Shown here piece by piece: positions 1 through 8,719 of a DNA stretch of 64,000 bases. The notes beneath the pieces are model-generated. The model was not told where the DNA came from, searched no databases, and saw only the letters and a list, made by a program, of their open reading frames with translations. The DNA comes from an uncultured Eubacteriales bacterium (GTDB lineage: Bacteria > Bacillota > Clostridia > Oscillospirales > CAG-272). Made by a program: the position numbers and the translations under genes. The stretch spans positions 1 to 64,000 of the forward strand of contig URCP01000001.1 of NCBI GenBank assembly GCA_900546315.1, written 5' to 3'. Numbering within the stretch: the first letter of the stretch is position 1; each line of letters opens with the position of its first letter.

Positions 1-91
1 CGCGCGGACTTACAGAGAGCTCGACGGTGCGAAAAGTTCTTCATCTATGTAAAAATCCCATATAAAGTCATCTGAAATTCAGCTCAAATAA

Positions 92-120
92 TTGACATTT
101 CTGTGCGGCTGTGGTATAAT
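92..120 (+). promoter_or_regulatory. Sigma-A promoter of first solute-binding lipoprotein
   Basis: TTGACA (92-97), a 17-bp spacer and TATAAT (115-120): a consensus promoter about 60 bp upstream of the lipoprotein start. The upstream bases 1-91 show no gene. Confidence 0.85.
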
Positions 121-179
121 TATTTTTAACGTGTCTTTATGACACACGGATGAAAACTAAAGAATGGGGATCAGAAAAA

Positions 180-1637
180 ATGAAAAAACGAATTCCGGCA
201 ATAATCATCCTCGCGGCGATGCTCCTCTCGATTGGCTCCTGCGGCAGCAGCGGCGGAAACGATACCGACACCACAGCGGCAAATGACACGACAACCGACG
301 CGGCGGCGACAACCGACTATATCGACACGCTCGGCGAGAAGGATTTCGGCGGCAAAACCTACACAATAATCGCCGCGCCGAACAACCTTATCTCGATACT
401 CAATATGCAGTCGGGCGAAATCACCGGTGAGGTCCTCAACGACGAGCAGTACAACCGCGACAAGACGGTCGAGAAGAGATACAACGTCGTCATCGACTAC
501 CCCGCCGCCGACCCGGACAACACCGACAAGATGGTGACAAACGCGGGGCTCGCCGGCGACTTCATCGGAAACATCTATATCGACGCGCTCTGCGAAGGAA
601 CGAGCGGAATGTCCTCCGTGTTCACTCAGGGCAGCCTCATGAACCTGCTCGACCTGCCATACCTCCAGCTCGATAAGGAGTGGTGGAGCAGCCTCACCTA
701 TAAAAATCTTCAGTACAACGGCAAAATGTTCTACACCTCCGGCGACCTCGCGATCAACTCCTTCATCGGCGCGGGCTGCGTCTATATGAACACCAACCTC
801 GCTGAAAAGTACGGCGTCGACGAGAACGCGCTCTACAAAAAGGTCTACGACGGCACGTGGACGATAGATGAGCTATACAGCATCACGAAGGACATGGACC
901 TCGACCTCAACAACGACGGCAAGATGGACTGTGTCAACGATTTCTACGGACTTGTTCTCGAGGCAAACACCCTCACCTCGAACCTTCTTCTCACCTCCTG
1001 CGGAGTACACCTCTGTGACACCGATCCGGACACCGGAAAGCTCACCGTCAACCTCGGCACGCAGAACGTGGTGTCAATAATCGACAAGCTCGCAAGCGAG
1101 TTCCAGCTGATCGACAACGCGGGCGACAACACGAACCTCTTCGACAAAAACTTCAAGCTCGACAAGTCGCTCTTCGCGATACACTATGTCGAGTCGTCGC
1201 TCCGCCGCTTCCGTGACATGGAGAGCGACTATGTCATCTACCCGATGCCGAAATACAGCGCTGAGCAGGAAAGCTACGTCTCCTTCCTCAACCCGTGGGT
1301 GAAGGCGTTCATCGCCGCTCCGATTGTTCAGGAGGACAAGGAGATGACCGGCTTCATCACCGAGGTGCTCGAGTACATGACGGTCCGCGACGTCAGACCG
1401 GCTGTCATCGACATCACCCTCAAGGGCAAGGCACTCAGAAACGATGACAGCATCGCGATGCTCGATCTGATCTTTGACACGACCTACATTGATTTCAACG
1501 GCATCTACAACTTCGGGAACTCCCTCGGAGTGGTCAACAACGCGATATTCAACGATAAGCCCTACGCGTCCTCTTACGCGAAGATTGAGTCGAAGATGAA
1601 CGGCGCGCTCGACGATTTCATGTCGATGTTCGAATAA
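180..1637 (+). CDS. Extracellular solute-binding lipoprotein (SBP1)
   Basis: A 485-residue protein with a lipoprotein signal: charged MKKR, a hydrophobic stretch and a lipobox ending LSIGSC, so Cys21 should be lipidated and the protein displayed outside the membrane. A Thr/Asp/Ala-rich linker follows, then a segment DFGGKTYTII typical of the start of ABC-type solute-binding folds (SBP family 1-like) in gut Clostridia. It carries an EF-hand-like loop DLNNDGKMD. The start at 180 is preferred over an in-frame ATG at 150 because it gives a clean signal peptide. No ABC permease or ATPase gene lies nearby. It is paralogous to the proteins at 30713, 51393 and 60016; shared motifs are a WW(S/D) segment, (I/V)PMPKY-like strings and a similar C-terminus. 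The ligand is unknown; a sugar or oligosaccharide is a guess from family. Confidence 0.8.
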   Translation: MKKRIPAIIILAAMLLSIGSCGSSGGNDTDTTAANDTTTDAAATTDYIDTLGEKDFGGKTYTIIAAPNNLISILNMQSGEITGEVLNDEQYNRDKTVEKRYNVVIDYPAADPDNTDKMVTNAGLAGDFIGNIYIDALCEGTSGMSSVFTQGSLMNLLDLPYLQLDKEWWSSLTYKNLQYNGKMFYTSGDLAINSFIGAGCVYMNTNLAEKYGVDENALYKKVYDGTWTIDELYSITKDMDLDLNNDGKMDCVNDFYGLVLEANTLTSNLLLTSCGVHLCDTDPDTGKLTVNLGTQNVVSIIDKLASEFQLIDNAGDNTNLFDKNFKLDKSLFAIHYVESSLRRFRDMESDYVIYPMPKYSAEQESYVSFLNPWVKAFIAAPIVQEDKEMTGFITEVLEYMTVRDVRPAVIDITLKGKALRNDDSIAMLDLIFDTTYIDFNGIYNFGNSLGVVNNAIFNDKPYASSYAKIESKMNGALDDFMSMFE

Positions 1638-1651
1638 TATATCCGTATAAA

Positions 1652-1687
1652 GGGGCTGCCGCGCGACGCGCGGCGGTCTCTTTTCTT
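1652..1687 (+). terminator. Rho-independent terminator after SBP1
   Basis: GCCGCGC (1658-1664), a 3-nt loop and GCGCGGC (1668-1674), followed by a T-rich stretch. It lies 20-50 bp after the stop codon. Confidence 0.6.
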
Positions 1688-1737
1688 ATGCCGGAAAGTA
1701 TCCGGAAAAAATTTCGTCTTAAATTTCGCTCCGGTGC

Positions 1738-1766
1738 TGTACAAACCGGGAAAAATATGCTATAAT
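1738..1766 (+). promoter_or_regulatory. Probable promoter of the DUF951 gene
   Basis: TATAAT (1761-1766) preceded by an extended -10 TG, with a weak -35 TGTACA (1738-1743) at 17 bp. Confidence 0.6.
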
Positions 1767-1797
1767 ATAGAAAACGACAAGGAAAGGACGCCGGACA

Positions 1798-2016
1798 ATG
1801 CCTGAGATCCCACAAATAGAGGTCGGAGACATACTTGAGATGAAGAAGAACCACCCCTGCTCGCCGAAGAGCACGCGATTCCGTGTGCTGCGGGTCGGGA
1901 GCGATATACGCATGGTCTGTGAAAATTGCGGGCGGGATCTCACGATTCCGCGCATCAAGCTCGAGAAGAACATAAAGAAGATAATCCGCCCCGAAAAAGC
2001 GGACGCGCAGCCGTAA
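1798..2016 (+). CDS. DUF951 family protein
   Basis: A 72-residue protein with the features of DUF951 (PF06107): VGDILEMKK near the N-terminus, HPC, a V(L/G)RVGSDIR core and a CENCGR pair of cysteines, then LTIPR and a basic end. The family is found in most Bacillota and is often near DNA-replication or ParB genes; its biochemical role is not established. The HPC and CxxC cysteines could bind zinc, but that is inference. A Shine-Dalgarno-like AAGGAAAGGA precedes the ATG. It lies 126 bp before the yfhO-like gene on the same strand and may be cotranscribed. Confidence 0.85.
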   Translation: MPEIPQIEVGDILEMKKNHPCSPKSTRFRVLRVGSDIRMVCENCGRDLTIPRIKLEKNIKKIIRPEKADAQP

Positions 2017-2142
2017 CGCGCTACGGAACTTTTTGCCGTTCCGCGCGTCAAATATTAAAGCAAAAAACGGACGCCGTTTCCATGACGGCTCCGCCCATGA
2101 CGAAAGGAGACATCCGTCACGCTCCGCCGTGGCGAATCTGAT

Positions 2143-5049
2143 ATGGACAACGAGATAACCGTTCCCGGAGGTTCCCCCTCGCCCTCCGGCATTAATAAAA
2201 ACGAACCGGCGCGACGGGTGATATCCGGCGTGCGGGACTTTTTCGCACGGGTGACGGCGCCATTTGCCGGGATGGGGCACCTCTGGATGGCGTTCATCCT
2301 GCCAGTTCTCATAATGGCGCTCATATATGTCGCGATGGAGGTCTGGCCGTTCGGCAAGAGCTCCGTACTCGTACTCGATCTCAACGGACAATATGTATAT
2401 TACTTCGAGGCGCTGAGAGACATCCTGCACGGCGAGCAGGGAATACTCTACTCCTTCGAGCGCGCGCTCGGAGGTGAATTCCTCGGTATCTTCGCGTACT
2501 ATCTCGCGAGCCCGTTCTCGTTCATTGTCGCGCTGTTTCCGGAAGGAATGATCACTGAGGCGCTGTATGTCATACTGCTCCTCAAATGCGGTCTCTCCGG
2601 AATGAATATGTGCTTCTACCTGCACAAGTCACACCCGGTGTCGAAGATATCCGAGGTCATCTTCTCGGTGATGTACGCGCTGACCTCCTACGCGGTCGTC
2701 ATGCAGCACAACACGATGTGGATCGACTGCCTGCTCTTCCTGCCGCTAATTTTCCTCGGTGTCGAATCGCTCATCAAATACAAAAAATTCCGGCTCTACA
2801 CGATAACCCTCACCGTCGCCGTGCTCTCGAACTATTATATCGGCTACATGGTCTGCATCGCGACCGCGGCGTATTTCTTCTTCTACTACTGTCTCTGCAC
2901 GTCTTCCGAGCGCAACCCGCTCGGCGAGAGAGCGCACTTCATAAAGACGCTCGGACGCATGGCGGTCTTCTCCGCCCTCGCGGTCGGCATGGCGTCGATA
3001 ATGATACTTCCTGCGTACTACTCGCTGACCTTCGGAAAGACCACCTTCTCGAACCCGAATTTCAGCTTCGCGCAGAAGTTCGATTTCCTCGACCTTCTCT
3101 CGAAGATGTTCCCCGGCTCATATGACACAGTCAGACCCGAGGGCTGGCCGTTCGTCTTCTCCGGAACGCTGACGACGATACTCCTGCCCGTGTTCTTCAT
3201 GATACGGCAGATCACGCCGAGACAAAAGATCGCCTACGGCGCGCTGATGGGCTTCTTCGTGTTCAGCTTCAACTCGACGACGATAGACCTCGTCTGGCAC
3301 GGGTTCCAGAGACCGAACTGGCTCAACTACCGCTACAGCTTCATCTTCTGCTTTGTCATCATAGTCATGGCATACCGGACATTCGAGTATATACGTGAGA
3401 TCGACATAAAGCTCGTTCTCGGTGTCGGAGCTGTCCTCGGACTCCTCATCTGCGTGATTCAGAAACTCGACTACGAGAACACGCCAGACCTCACCTCGGT
3501 CTGGTTCTCTATCGCGATCATCGCGGCGTACATGATACTCCTCGCCGGATGCAACCACAACTGGCTAGACGGGTCGATTAAGACCATACTCTGCGTCTTC
3601 GTCGTCCTCGAGATGTTCTGCAACGGTCTCGCCGAGTGCGTCTCTCTCGACTCGGACGTACACTACAGCTCCCGCGCGTCATACGTCAATTTCATGAAGA
3701 AGTGGAGCCCGATCGCGGAGTGGATGAACGAGAACGACACCTCGTTCTACCGCGCCGAGAAAACCGAGCACCGCAAGACCAACGACAATTTCGCGCTGAA
3801 CATCCGCGGTCTGTCGAACTCGACCTCGACGCTGAACACCGCGCAGATCAAATTCCTCGAGCAGATGGGCTACTCGTCGAAATCCCACTGGTCGAAATAC
3901 CTCGGCGGCACGCCGGTCGCGGACAGCCTTCTCGGGATAAAATATATAATGACCCTCGACACGAAGGAGATGAACGACGTCTACGGCGAGCCGATATACC
4001 ACGATGAGAAAAACGAAACTGTCATCTACAAGAACGATTACGCGCAGTCGCTCGGCTACATGGTGAATTCCTCCGTCGCGGAATACGACATGGAAAAAGA
4101 GGAATCGCCATTCGACCGCATGAACGACCTTGTAACAAAGATGCTCGGAAGCGACGAGAAGATCGAGCTCTTCAAGGCATACAAGAACCTGAAGCCGACG
4201 ACCGAGAACGTCGACCTCGCCTATGTCACAGGCCACAAGAAATACTCCAAGAACAACACCTCCCGCGCCGGAAAGATCATATTCACCTTCACTCCGGTGA
4301 ACGACCGCGAGATATTCGTCTACTTCCCGAGCGACTACCGCCGCGACGCGAAGCTCAAGGTGAACGGCGCCGACGTCTCCGAGTACTTCACGAACGAGAC
4401 CTGCCGCATAGTCTCGCTCGGAAAGCGTCCCGCCGGCGAGGAGCTGATCGTGTCGCTCTCGCTCGAGAAGGACGACCTATATATCGCGAACGGAACCGAC
4501 TATTTCTGGTACCTCGACGACGAGCTCTTCGAGGAGATCATGCCTGAGCTTCAGAAACAGGGATTCGATATCACCTCCTTCACAGATTCGACCTTTGACG
4601 GTAAGATAACCGCGACCGAGGAGCGCTCGACATTCCTTCTGACGATACCGTATGACAAGGGCTGGCATATCTATATCGACGGCGTTGAGACCGAATCCTA
4701 TGAGACGCTCGGCGCTCTCACCGCTGTCGACCTCGAGCCGGGTGAGCACACGGTCCGGATGGTATACTGGCCGTGGTGCGTGAAATACGGACTTATAATC
4801 TCGCTCTCATCCCTCGCGGTGTTCCTCATCGTTCTGGCGGCGGACTTCGTGATCCGCAGAAGGAGACCGGTGATAGAGTTCCGCGCCGGGGCGAGAGTTC
4901 CGGACGACATCTACTTCGACATGGACGACGCCCTGCCGGATCCGGACGACATTCCCGAGAACCCTGACGATGACACAGACGGCGCGGCGGAAACGCCAAC
5001 GCCCGAATGCAAGGATCAGACCCCGTCGGAGCATAAATCGGAAAACTGA
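2143..5049 (+). CDS. YfhO family polytopic membrane protein
   Basis: A 968-residue protein. Residues about 45-470 are a run of hydrophobic helices with the DLNGQY motif after the first helix, as in bacterial YfhO (PF09586), a GT-C-like membrane glycosyltransferase family that in Bacillus and Listeria works with CsbB and GtcA in decorating teichoic acids. A long extracytoplasmic region follows (about 480-870), including the motif PYDKGWHIYIDG near the end, then one last helix and an acidic, proline-rich cytoplasmic tail. No CsbB/GtcA partner is adjacent; the GT2 gene at 14402 could supply a lipid-linked sugar, but this is speculation. Start choice is uncertain: the best Shine-Dalgarno (AAAGGAGA, 2103-2110) is 32 nt from the ATG, and a 14-codon ORF ending at 2141 stops just before it. 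Confidence 0.85.
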   Translation: MDNEITVPGGSPSPSGINKNEPARRVISGVRDFFARVTAPFAGMGHLWMAFILPVLIMALIYVAMEVWPFGKSSVLVLDLNGQYVYYFEALRDILHGEQGILYSFERALGGEFLGIFAYYLASPFSFIVALFPEGMITEALYVILLLKCGLSGMNMCFYLHKSHPVSKISEVIFSVMYALTSYAVVMQHNTMWIDCLLFLPLIFLGVESLIKYKKFRLYTITLTVAVLSNYYIGYMVCIATAAYFFFYYCLCTSSERNPLGERAHFIKTLGRMAVFSALAVGMASIMILPAYYSLTFGKTTFSNPNFSFAQKFDFLDLLSKMFPGSYDTVRPEGWPFVFSGTLTTILLPVFFMIRQITPRQKIAYGALMGFFVFSFNSTTIDLVWHGFQRPNWLNYRYSFIFCFVIIVMAYRTFEYIREIDIKLVLGVGAVLGLLICVIQKLDYENTPDLTSVWFSIAIIAAYMILLAGCNHNWLDGSIKTILCVFVVLEMFCNGLAECVSLDSDVHYSSRASYVNFMKKWSPIAEWMNENDTSFYRAEKTEHRKTNDNFALNIRGLSNSTSTLNTAQIKFLEQMGYSSKSHWSKYLGGTPVADSLLGIKYIMTLDTKEMNDVYGEPIYHDEKNETVIYKNDYAQSLGYMVNSSVAEYDMEKEESPFDRMNDLVTKMLGSDEKIELFKAYKNLKPTTENVDLAYVTGHKKYSKNNTSRAGKIIFTFTPVNDREIFVYFPSDYRRDAKLKVNGADVSEYFTNETCRIVSLGKRPAGEELIVSLSLEKDDLYIANGTDYFWYLDDELFEEIMPELQKQGFDITSFTDSTFDGKITATEERSTFLLTIPYDKGWHIYIDGVETESYETLGALTAVDLEPGEHTVRMVYWPWCVKYGLIISLSSLAVFLIVLAADFVIRRRRPVIEFRAGARVPDDIYFDMDDALPDPDDIPENPDDDTDGAAETPTPECKDQTPSEHKSEN

Positions 5050-5057
5050 ATATGGCG

Positions 5058-5088
5058 GCGGACGCTTCAGACAGGAGCGTCCGCTTTT
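5058..5088 (+). terminator. Terminator after yfhO-like gene
   Basis: GCGGACGCT (5058-5066) pairs perfectly with AGCGTCCGC (5076-5084), followed by TTTT. Confidence 0.8.
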
Positions 5089-5213
5089 CTGTACGCGAAC
5101 GCGAAATTACACACTGAGTTCATTGTTTCTTCGCTGAATATATAAAACTCACGCGCTCACGACACCAAACGCCGGTGCGTGTCCACAAATCGGCAAAATC
5201 CACAATCAGGCGG

Positions 5214-5227
5214 TTAGTCTTGACTAA
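5214..5227. promoter_or_regulatory. Distal iron-box-like palindrome
   Basis: GTTAGT-CTTG-ACTAAC, a variant of the TTAGC-N4-GCTAA boxes further downstream, centred about 50 bp upstream of the feo -35. The remainder of 5089-5272 shows no gene. Confidence 0.5.
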
Positions 5228-5272
5228 CTTGCTGTGATGTCCTACAAACCTTGATTTTTTGCCGGAAAACCC

Positions 5273-5301
5273 TTGACAAACCGGCTCGGTTGGAATATAA
5301 T
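5273..5301 (+). promoter_or_regulatory. Promoter of the feo operon
   Basis: TTGACA (5273-5278), a 17-bp spacer and TATAAT (5296-5301). The three operator boxes begin 9 bp after the -10, where they would cover the transcription start. Confidence 0.9.
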
Positions 5302-5310
5302 ATTATACGG

Positions 5311-5374
5311 TTAGCGGGTGCTAATTTTAGCGGAAGCTAATCTATTTTGAAGCCATATGGTTAGCGCGAGCTAA
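5311..5374. promoter_or_regulatory. Three tandem TTAGC-N4-GCTAA operators in the feo leader
   Basis: Three palindromes with identical half-sites: TTAGC 5311-5315/GCTAA 5320-5324, TTAGC 5327-5331/GCTAA 5336-5340, and TTAGC 5361-5365/GCTAA 5370-5374. Half-site TTAGC/GCTAA resembles the core of the DtxR/IdeR operator (TTAGGTTAGCCTAACC), and a DtxR-type gene is in this operon. Centres of the first two are 16 bp apart. Regulation by iron is inferred. Confidence 0.75.
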
Positions 5375-5406
5375 TCAAGGGCTCCTGAGAAAGGAAGAAA
5401 AAAGAA

Positions 5407-5619
5407 ATGATGCCGCTTATCCTCGGAACCCCTGAGGAAACCTACATAATCAAGAAGATCGGCGGTTCGCCCGAGACGAAGAAGCATCTTGAAAACCTCG
5501 GCTTCGTCGTCGGCGGAAACGTCAGCGTCGTATGCGAGATCGGCGGGAACCTCATCGTGAACGTGAAGGAAGCCCGTGTCGCCGTCAGCAAAGAGATGGC
5601 GCAGAAAATAATGATATAA
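5407..5619 (+). CDS. feoA: FeoA domain protein (first copy)
   Basis: A 70-residue SH3-like FeoA protein. It has the family pattern: a short N-terminal strand, KKIGG, a LENLGFVVGG turn, VVCEIGGNLIVNVKEARVAVSKEMAQKI. FeoA is a small cytosolic partner of the FeoB Fe(II) transporter. It is the first gene of the feo operon, directly after three palindromic operators and a consensus promoter, with the Shine-Dalgarno AAAGGAAG upstream. It is followed 32 bp later by a second feoA. Two tandem feoA genes before feoB are common in Clostridia. Confidence 0.9.
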   Translation: MMPLILGTPEETYIIKKIGGSPETKKHLENLGFVVGGNVSVVCEIGGNLIVNVKEARVAVSKEMAQKIMI

Positions 5620-5651
5620 TTTATTTCTATAATAAGGAGGCAGAACGCAAA

Positions 5652-5873
5652 ATGAAAACTCTCAAGCAGGCAAAGATAGGCGAGACCGTAAAGGTCGTGA
5701 AGCTCCACGGCGAGGGCGCTATCAAGCGCAGAATAATGGACATGGGCATCACACGCGGAACTGAAATATACATCCGCAAGGTCGCGCCGCTCGGAGACCC
5801 GATTGAAGTCACCGTCCGCGGCTACGAGCTCTCGCTCCGCAAGGCGGACGCAGACATGATCGAGATAGAATAA
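5652..5873 (+). CDS. feoA: FeoA domain protein (second copy)
   Basis: A 73-residue FeoA-family protein: LKQAKIGETVKVVKL, then GEGAIKRRIMDMGITRGTEI, VRGYELSLRKADADMIEIE. The RRIMDMGI-GTEI core is the most conserved part of FeoA. The start is fixed by AAGGAGG (5634-5640) 11 nt upstream; an ORF reading further upstream overlaps the first feoA and is not needed. It differs clearly from the first FeoA, so the two are not a recent duplication. It is expected to act on the cytosolic domain of FeoB. Confidence 0.92.
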   Translation: MKTLKQAKIGETVKVVKLHGEGAIKRRIMDMGITRGTEIYIRKVAPLGDPIEVTVRGYELSLRKADADMIEIE

Positions 5874-5950
5874 CAATATTCCAAGTCAGAAAGCGGGATC
5901 GGCAGGCAGAGCCCTGAGCCGCCCGTTCACAATGAGCTTAAGCCATCCGG

Positions 5951-5964
5951 TTAGCAAGAACTAA
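5951..5964. promoter_or_regulatory. Internal iron-box between feoA and feoB
   Basis: GTTAGC-AAGA-ACTAAC. The preceding bases AAGCCAT-NN-GG are the same as those before the third operator in the feo leader, so a 15-bp segment is shared between 5350-5365 and 5940-5955. Confidence 0.6.
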
Positions 5965-5981
5965 CGGAATGGCAGACGAAA

Positions 5982-6101
5982 GGTCGAAAACAAGTTTTCG
6001 ACCAAGTCTTTTGTGACTTTATCGCGGTCACAGACCGCGATTTGGCTCCGCCAACCAAGTCACAAAAGGGAAGCTAAGGAAGCTTTCGCCGCGGCGAAAG
6101 C
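5982..6101. repeat. Structured repeat element, copy A (upstream of feoB)
   Basis: Three parts. (1) A 10-bp perfect hairpin, 5982-5991 with 5994-6003, with an AA loop. (2) A three-way junction: 12-bp outer stem CTTTTGTGACTT (6008-6019) with AAGTCACAAAAG (6057-6068), enclosing ATCGCGGTC/GACCGCGAT (6021-6029/6033-6041) and TTGGC/GCCAA (6042-6046/6050-6054), then CC. (3) GCTTTCGCC/GGCGAAAGC (6082-6090/6093-6101). The same plan recurs at 25549-25670, with part 3 nearly identical in sequence. It fills the feoA-feoB gap and ends 32 bp before the feoB start. It could be a REP- or MITE-like element or a structured RNA. Confidence 0.75.
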
Positions 6102-6133
6102 CACTGTCAATTTACATGAAAGAAGGATTTGAA

Positions 6134-8632
6134 ATGGATATCCGCATAGCCCTCGCGGGCAACCCGAACTGTGGCAAAACCACACTGTTCAACGCGCTTA
6201 CCGGTTCGAATCAGTTCGTCGGTAACTGGCCCGGCGTAACGGTCGAAAAAAAGGAAGGTAAGCTGAAAAAGCACGAGGGAGTCATCATCACCGACCTCCC
6301 CGGCATCTATTCGCTCTCCCCGTACACACTTGAGGAGGTCGTCGCGAGAAATTACCTCATCGGCGAGCGTCCCGACGCTATACTCAATATCATCGACGGT
6401 ACGAACCTCGAGAGAAACCTCTACCTCACGACTCAGCTCGTTGAGCTCGGCATTCCGGTCGTCATCGCGATAAACATGATGGATATCGTCCGCAAGAGAG
6501 GCGATAAAATCAACATTCAGGAGCTCTCCCGCGAGCTCGGCTGCAAGATCGTCGAGATCTCCGCTCTTAAGGAAGAGGGCATCATGGAGGCAGCAGACGC
6601 CGCTATAGACGCCGCGAAGAACACGAAGACCATCCCGCAGCACAGCTTCTCCGGACCGGTCGAGCACACGATCGCGCACATCGAGGAGGCTGCCCTCCAC
6701 AATCTACCCGAAGAGCGTCAACGCTGGTACGCGATAAAGATCTTCGAGCGCGACGACAAGGCCATATCTCAGCTGAAGCTCGACAAGTCGGTTCTCGACC
6801 ACATCGAGAACGACATAAAGGCGGTCGAGGAAGAGCTCGACGACGACTCCGAGTCGATCATCACCAACGAGAGATACATATATATCGCCTCGATAATCAA
6901 GGCGTGCTACAAGAAGAAGGACGCCGGGAAGCTCTCGACCTCCGATAAGATCGACCGTGTCGTCACCAACCGCTGGCTCGGTCTCCCGATCTTCATCGTC
7001 GTCATGTTCCTCGTTTACTACATCTCGATGATGACTGTCGGTTCCGCGGCTACAGACTGGGCGAACGACGGACTGTTCGGAGACGGCTGGCACCTGTTCG
7101 GCATCGGCTCCGGCGCTTATGAGGACGCCGACGGCGAATACGGCGACGCTCTCAACGCGATCAACGCTTTCGTTGAGGTTGACCCCGAGGCTGACGATTT
7201 CGACGCGGCTGCCGCTCTTGACGAGATCAAAGCTTATGTCCCCGAGTCGGACAACGCCACCGGCACTGTCACTGTTGAGGATGAAGAGACCCTCGCACAG
7301 ACCGACATGACCGTCTACTATTCGACCGTTCCCGCTGACGCCAGCGAGGATGACACGATAATGACCTCCTACACCGACGCCGTCAGCTACTTTGAGACGA
7401 ACGGCTTCGACGCTCCCGACCCGGCAAACTTCGGTGTCTGGGTACCCGGTATACCGGTACTCATAGGAAACGGTCTTGAGGCGGCAAATGCTCCCGAATG
7501 GCTCTCCGGACTTATCCTTGACGGTATCGTCGCCGGTGTCGGCGCGGTCCTCGGATTCGTTCCTCAGATGCTCGTCCTGTTCTTCCTGCTCGCGGCTCTT
7601 GAAGCCTGCGGCTACATGGCTCGTATAGCTTTCGTCCTTGACCGTATCTTCAGAAAGTTCGGTCTCTCCGGTAAATCCTTCATTCCTATGCTCATCGGCA
7701 CCGGCTGCGGCGTTCCCGGCATCATGGCTTCCCGTACCATCGAGAACGAGCGCGACCGCCGTATGACCATTATGACCACCACCTTCATCCCCTGCGGCGC
7801 TAAGGTCCCGTTCATCTCGATGATCGCGGGCGCTATCTTCGGCAACTCCGCGTGGGTCGCGACCAGCGCTTACTTCATCGGTATGGCGGCTATCATAGTC
7901 TCCGGTATCATCCTCAAGAAGACCAAGATGTTCTCCGGCGATCCGGCTCCGTTCGTTATGGAGCTCCCGCCGTACCACGTCCCGACTCTCCTGAACGTTC
8001 TCCGTTCGATGTGGGAGCGCGGCTGGTCCTTCATCAAGAAGGCGGGCACGATCATCCTTCTGTCCACCATCCTCGTCTGGTTCACCACTTACTTCGGCTT
8101 CACGTCTGACGGCTTCCGTATGCTGTCCGACGACGAGATCGATATGTCCATCCTCGCTGCTATCGGCGGCGCCATCGCATGGATCTTCAAGCCTCTCGGC
8201 TGGGGCAACTGGCAGGCAGCTGTCGCTTCGATCACCGGTCTTGTCGCGAAGGAGAACATTGTCGGCACGCTCGGCATCCTCTACGGCGGCGGAGACGGCA
8301 CGGTATACCAGAATATCGCCGCAGCCTTCACCGGCGTCACCGCTTACTCGTTCCTCGTATTCAACCTGCTGTGCGCTCCGTGCTTCGCGGCCATCGGCGC
8401 CATCAAGCGTGAGATGAACAGCGCGAAGTGGACATGGTTCGCTATCGGCTATCAGTGCGGCTTCGCTTATGTGATCGCCCTCATGATCAACCAGTTCGGC
8501 GGACTCTTCACCGGGAACGTCAACGTGATCGGACTCATCGTCGCGATCGCGCTGCTCGCGGGCATGATCTATATGCTCTTCAGACCGTACAAGGAAGCAA
8601 CCAGACTTACCACCACAGTAAAAGTAAACTGA
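6134..8632 (+). CDS. feoB: Ferrous iron transporter FeoB
   Basis: An 832-residue inner-membrane Fe(II) transporter. An N-terminal G domain has G1 GNPNCGKTT, a switch with VEKKEG, G3 DLPG, and G4 as NMMD; a helical insertion follows to about residue 270. The membrane part begins TNRWLGLPIF and has the two Gate motifs, including GTGCGVPGIMASRT. Between the first helix and the GIVAGVGAVLGF helix is an unusually long acidic, extracytoplasmic insertion of about 140 residues (about 307-447), starting GLFGDGWHLFGIG. I chose ATG 6134 because AGAAGG lies 7-12 nt before it; an ATG at 6116 has no Shine-Dalgarno. The codon choice is richer in GCT and GTT than neighbours, consistent with high expression. 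It lies between feoA and a DtxR-type regulator. Confidence 0.96.
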   Translation: MDIRIALAGNPNCGKTTLFNALTGSNQFVGNWPGVTVEKKEGKLKKHEGVIITDLPGIYSLSPYTLEEVVARNYLIGERPDAILNIIDGTNLERNLYLTTQLVELGIPVVIAINMMDIVRKRGDKINIQELSRELGCKIVEISALKEEGIMEAADAAIDAAKNTKTIPQHSFSGPVEHTIAHIEEAALHNLPEERQRWYAIKIFERDDKAISQLKLDKSVLDHIENDIKAVEEELDDDSESIITNERYIYIASIIKACYKKKDAGKLSTSDKIDRVVTNRWLGLPIFIVVMFLVYYISMMTVGSAATDWANDGLFGDGWHLFGIGSGAYEDADGEYGDALNAINAFVEVDPEADDFDAAAALDEIKAYVPESDNATGTVTVEDEETLAQTDMTVYYSTVPADASEDDTIMTSYTDAVSYFETNGFDAPDPANFGVWVPGIPVLIGNGLEAANAPEWLSGLILDGIVAGVGAVLGFVPQMLVLFFLLAALEACGYMARIAFVLDRIFRKFGLSGKSFIPMLIGTGCGVPGIMASRTIENERDRRMTIMTTTFIPCGAKVPFISMIAGAIFGNSAWVATSAYFIGMAAIIVSGIILKKTKMFSGDPAPFVMELPPYHVPTLLNVLRSMWERGWSFIKKAGTIILLSTILVWFTTYFGFTSDGFRMLSDDEIDMSILAAIGGAIAWIFKPLGWGNWQAAVASITGLVAKENIVGTLGILYGGGDGTVYQNIAAAFTGVTAYSFLVFNLLCAPCFAAIGAIKREMNSAKWTWFAIGYQCGFAYVIALMINQFGGLFTGNVNVIGLIVAIALLAGMIYMLFRPYKEATRLTTTVKVN

Positions 8633-8719
8633 TTGCCGGCGGTACATCACGGAATACACAACGGGAGGCGTCAGAACCGGCGTCTCCCGGTTTTTATCTT
8701 CCGAAAGGAGTGTGAAACC

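Noticed and set aside
2018..2050. Hairpin after the DUF951 gene as a terminator
   Set aside because: The arms pair (CTACGGAAC region with GTTCCGCG) but the T run is in the loop and none follows the stem.
5982..6101. Iron-sensing riboswitch before feoB
   Set aside because: The same fold also precedes a serine dehydratase, with different stems, and the arrangement at 25549 looks like an insertion, so a repeat element is the simpler reading; a regulatory RNA role is not excluded.
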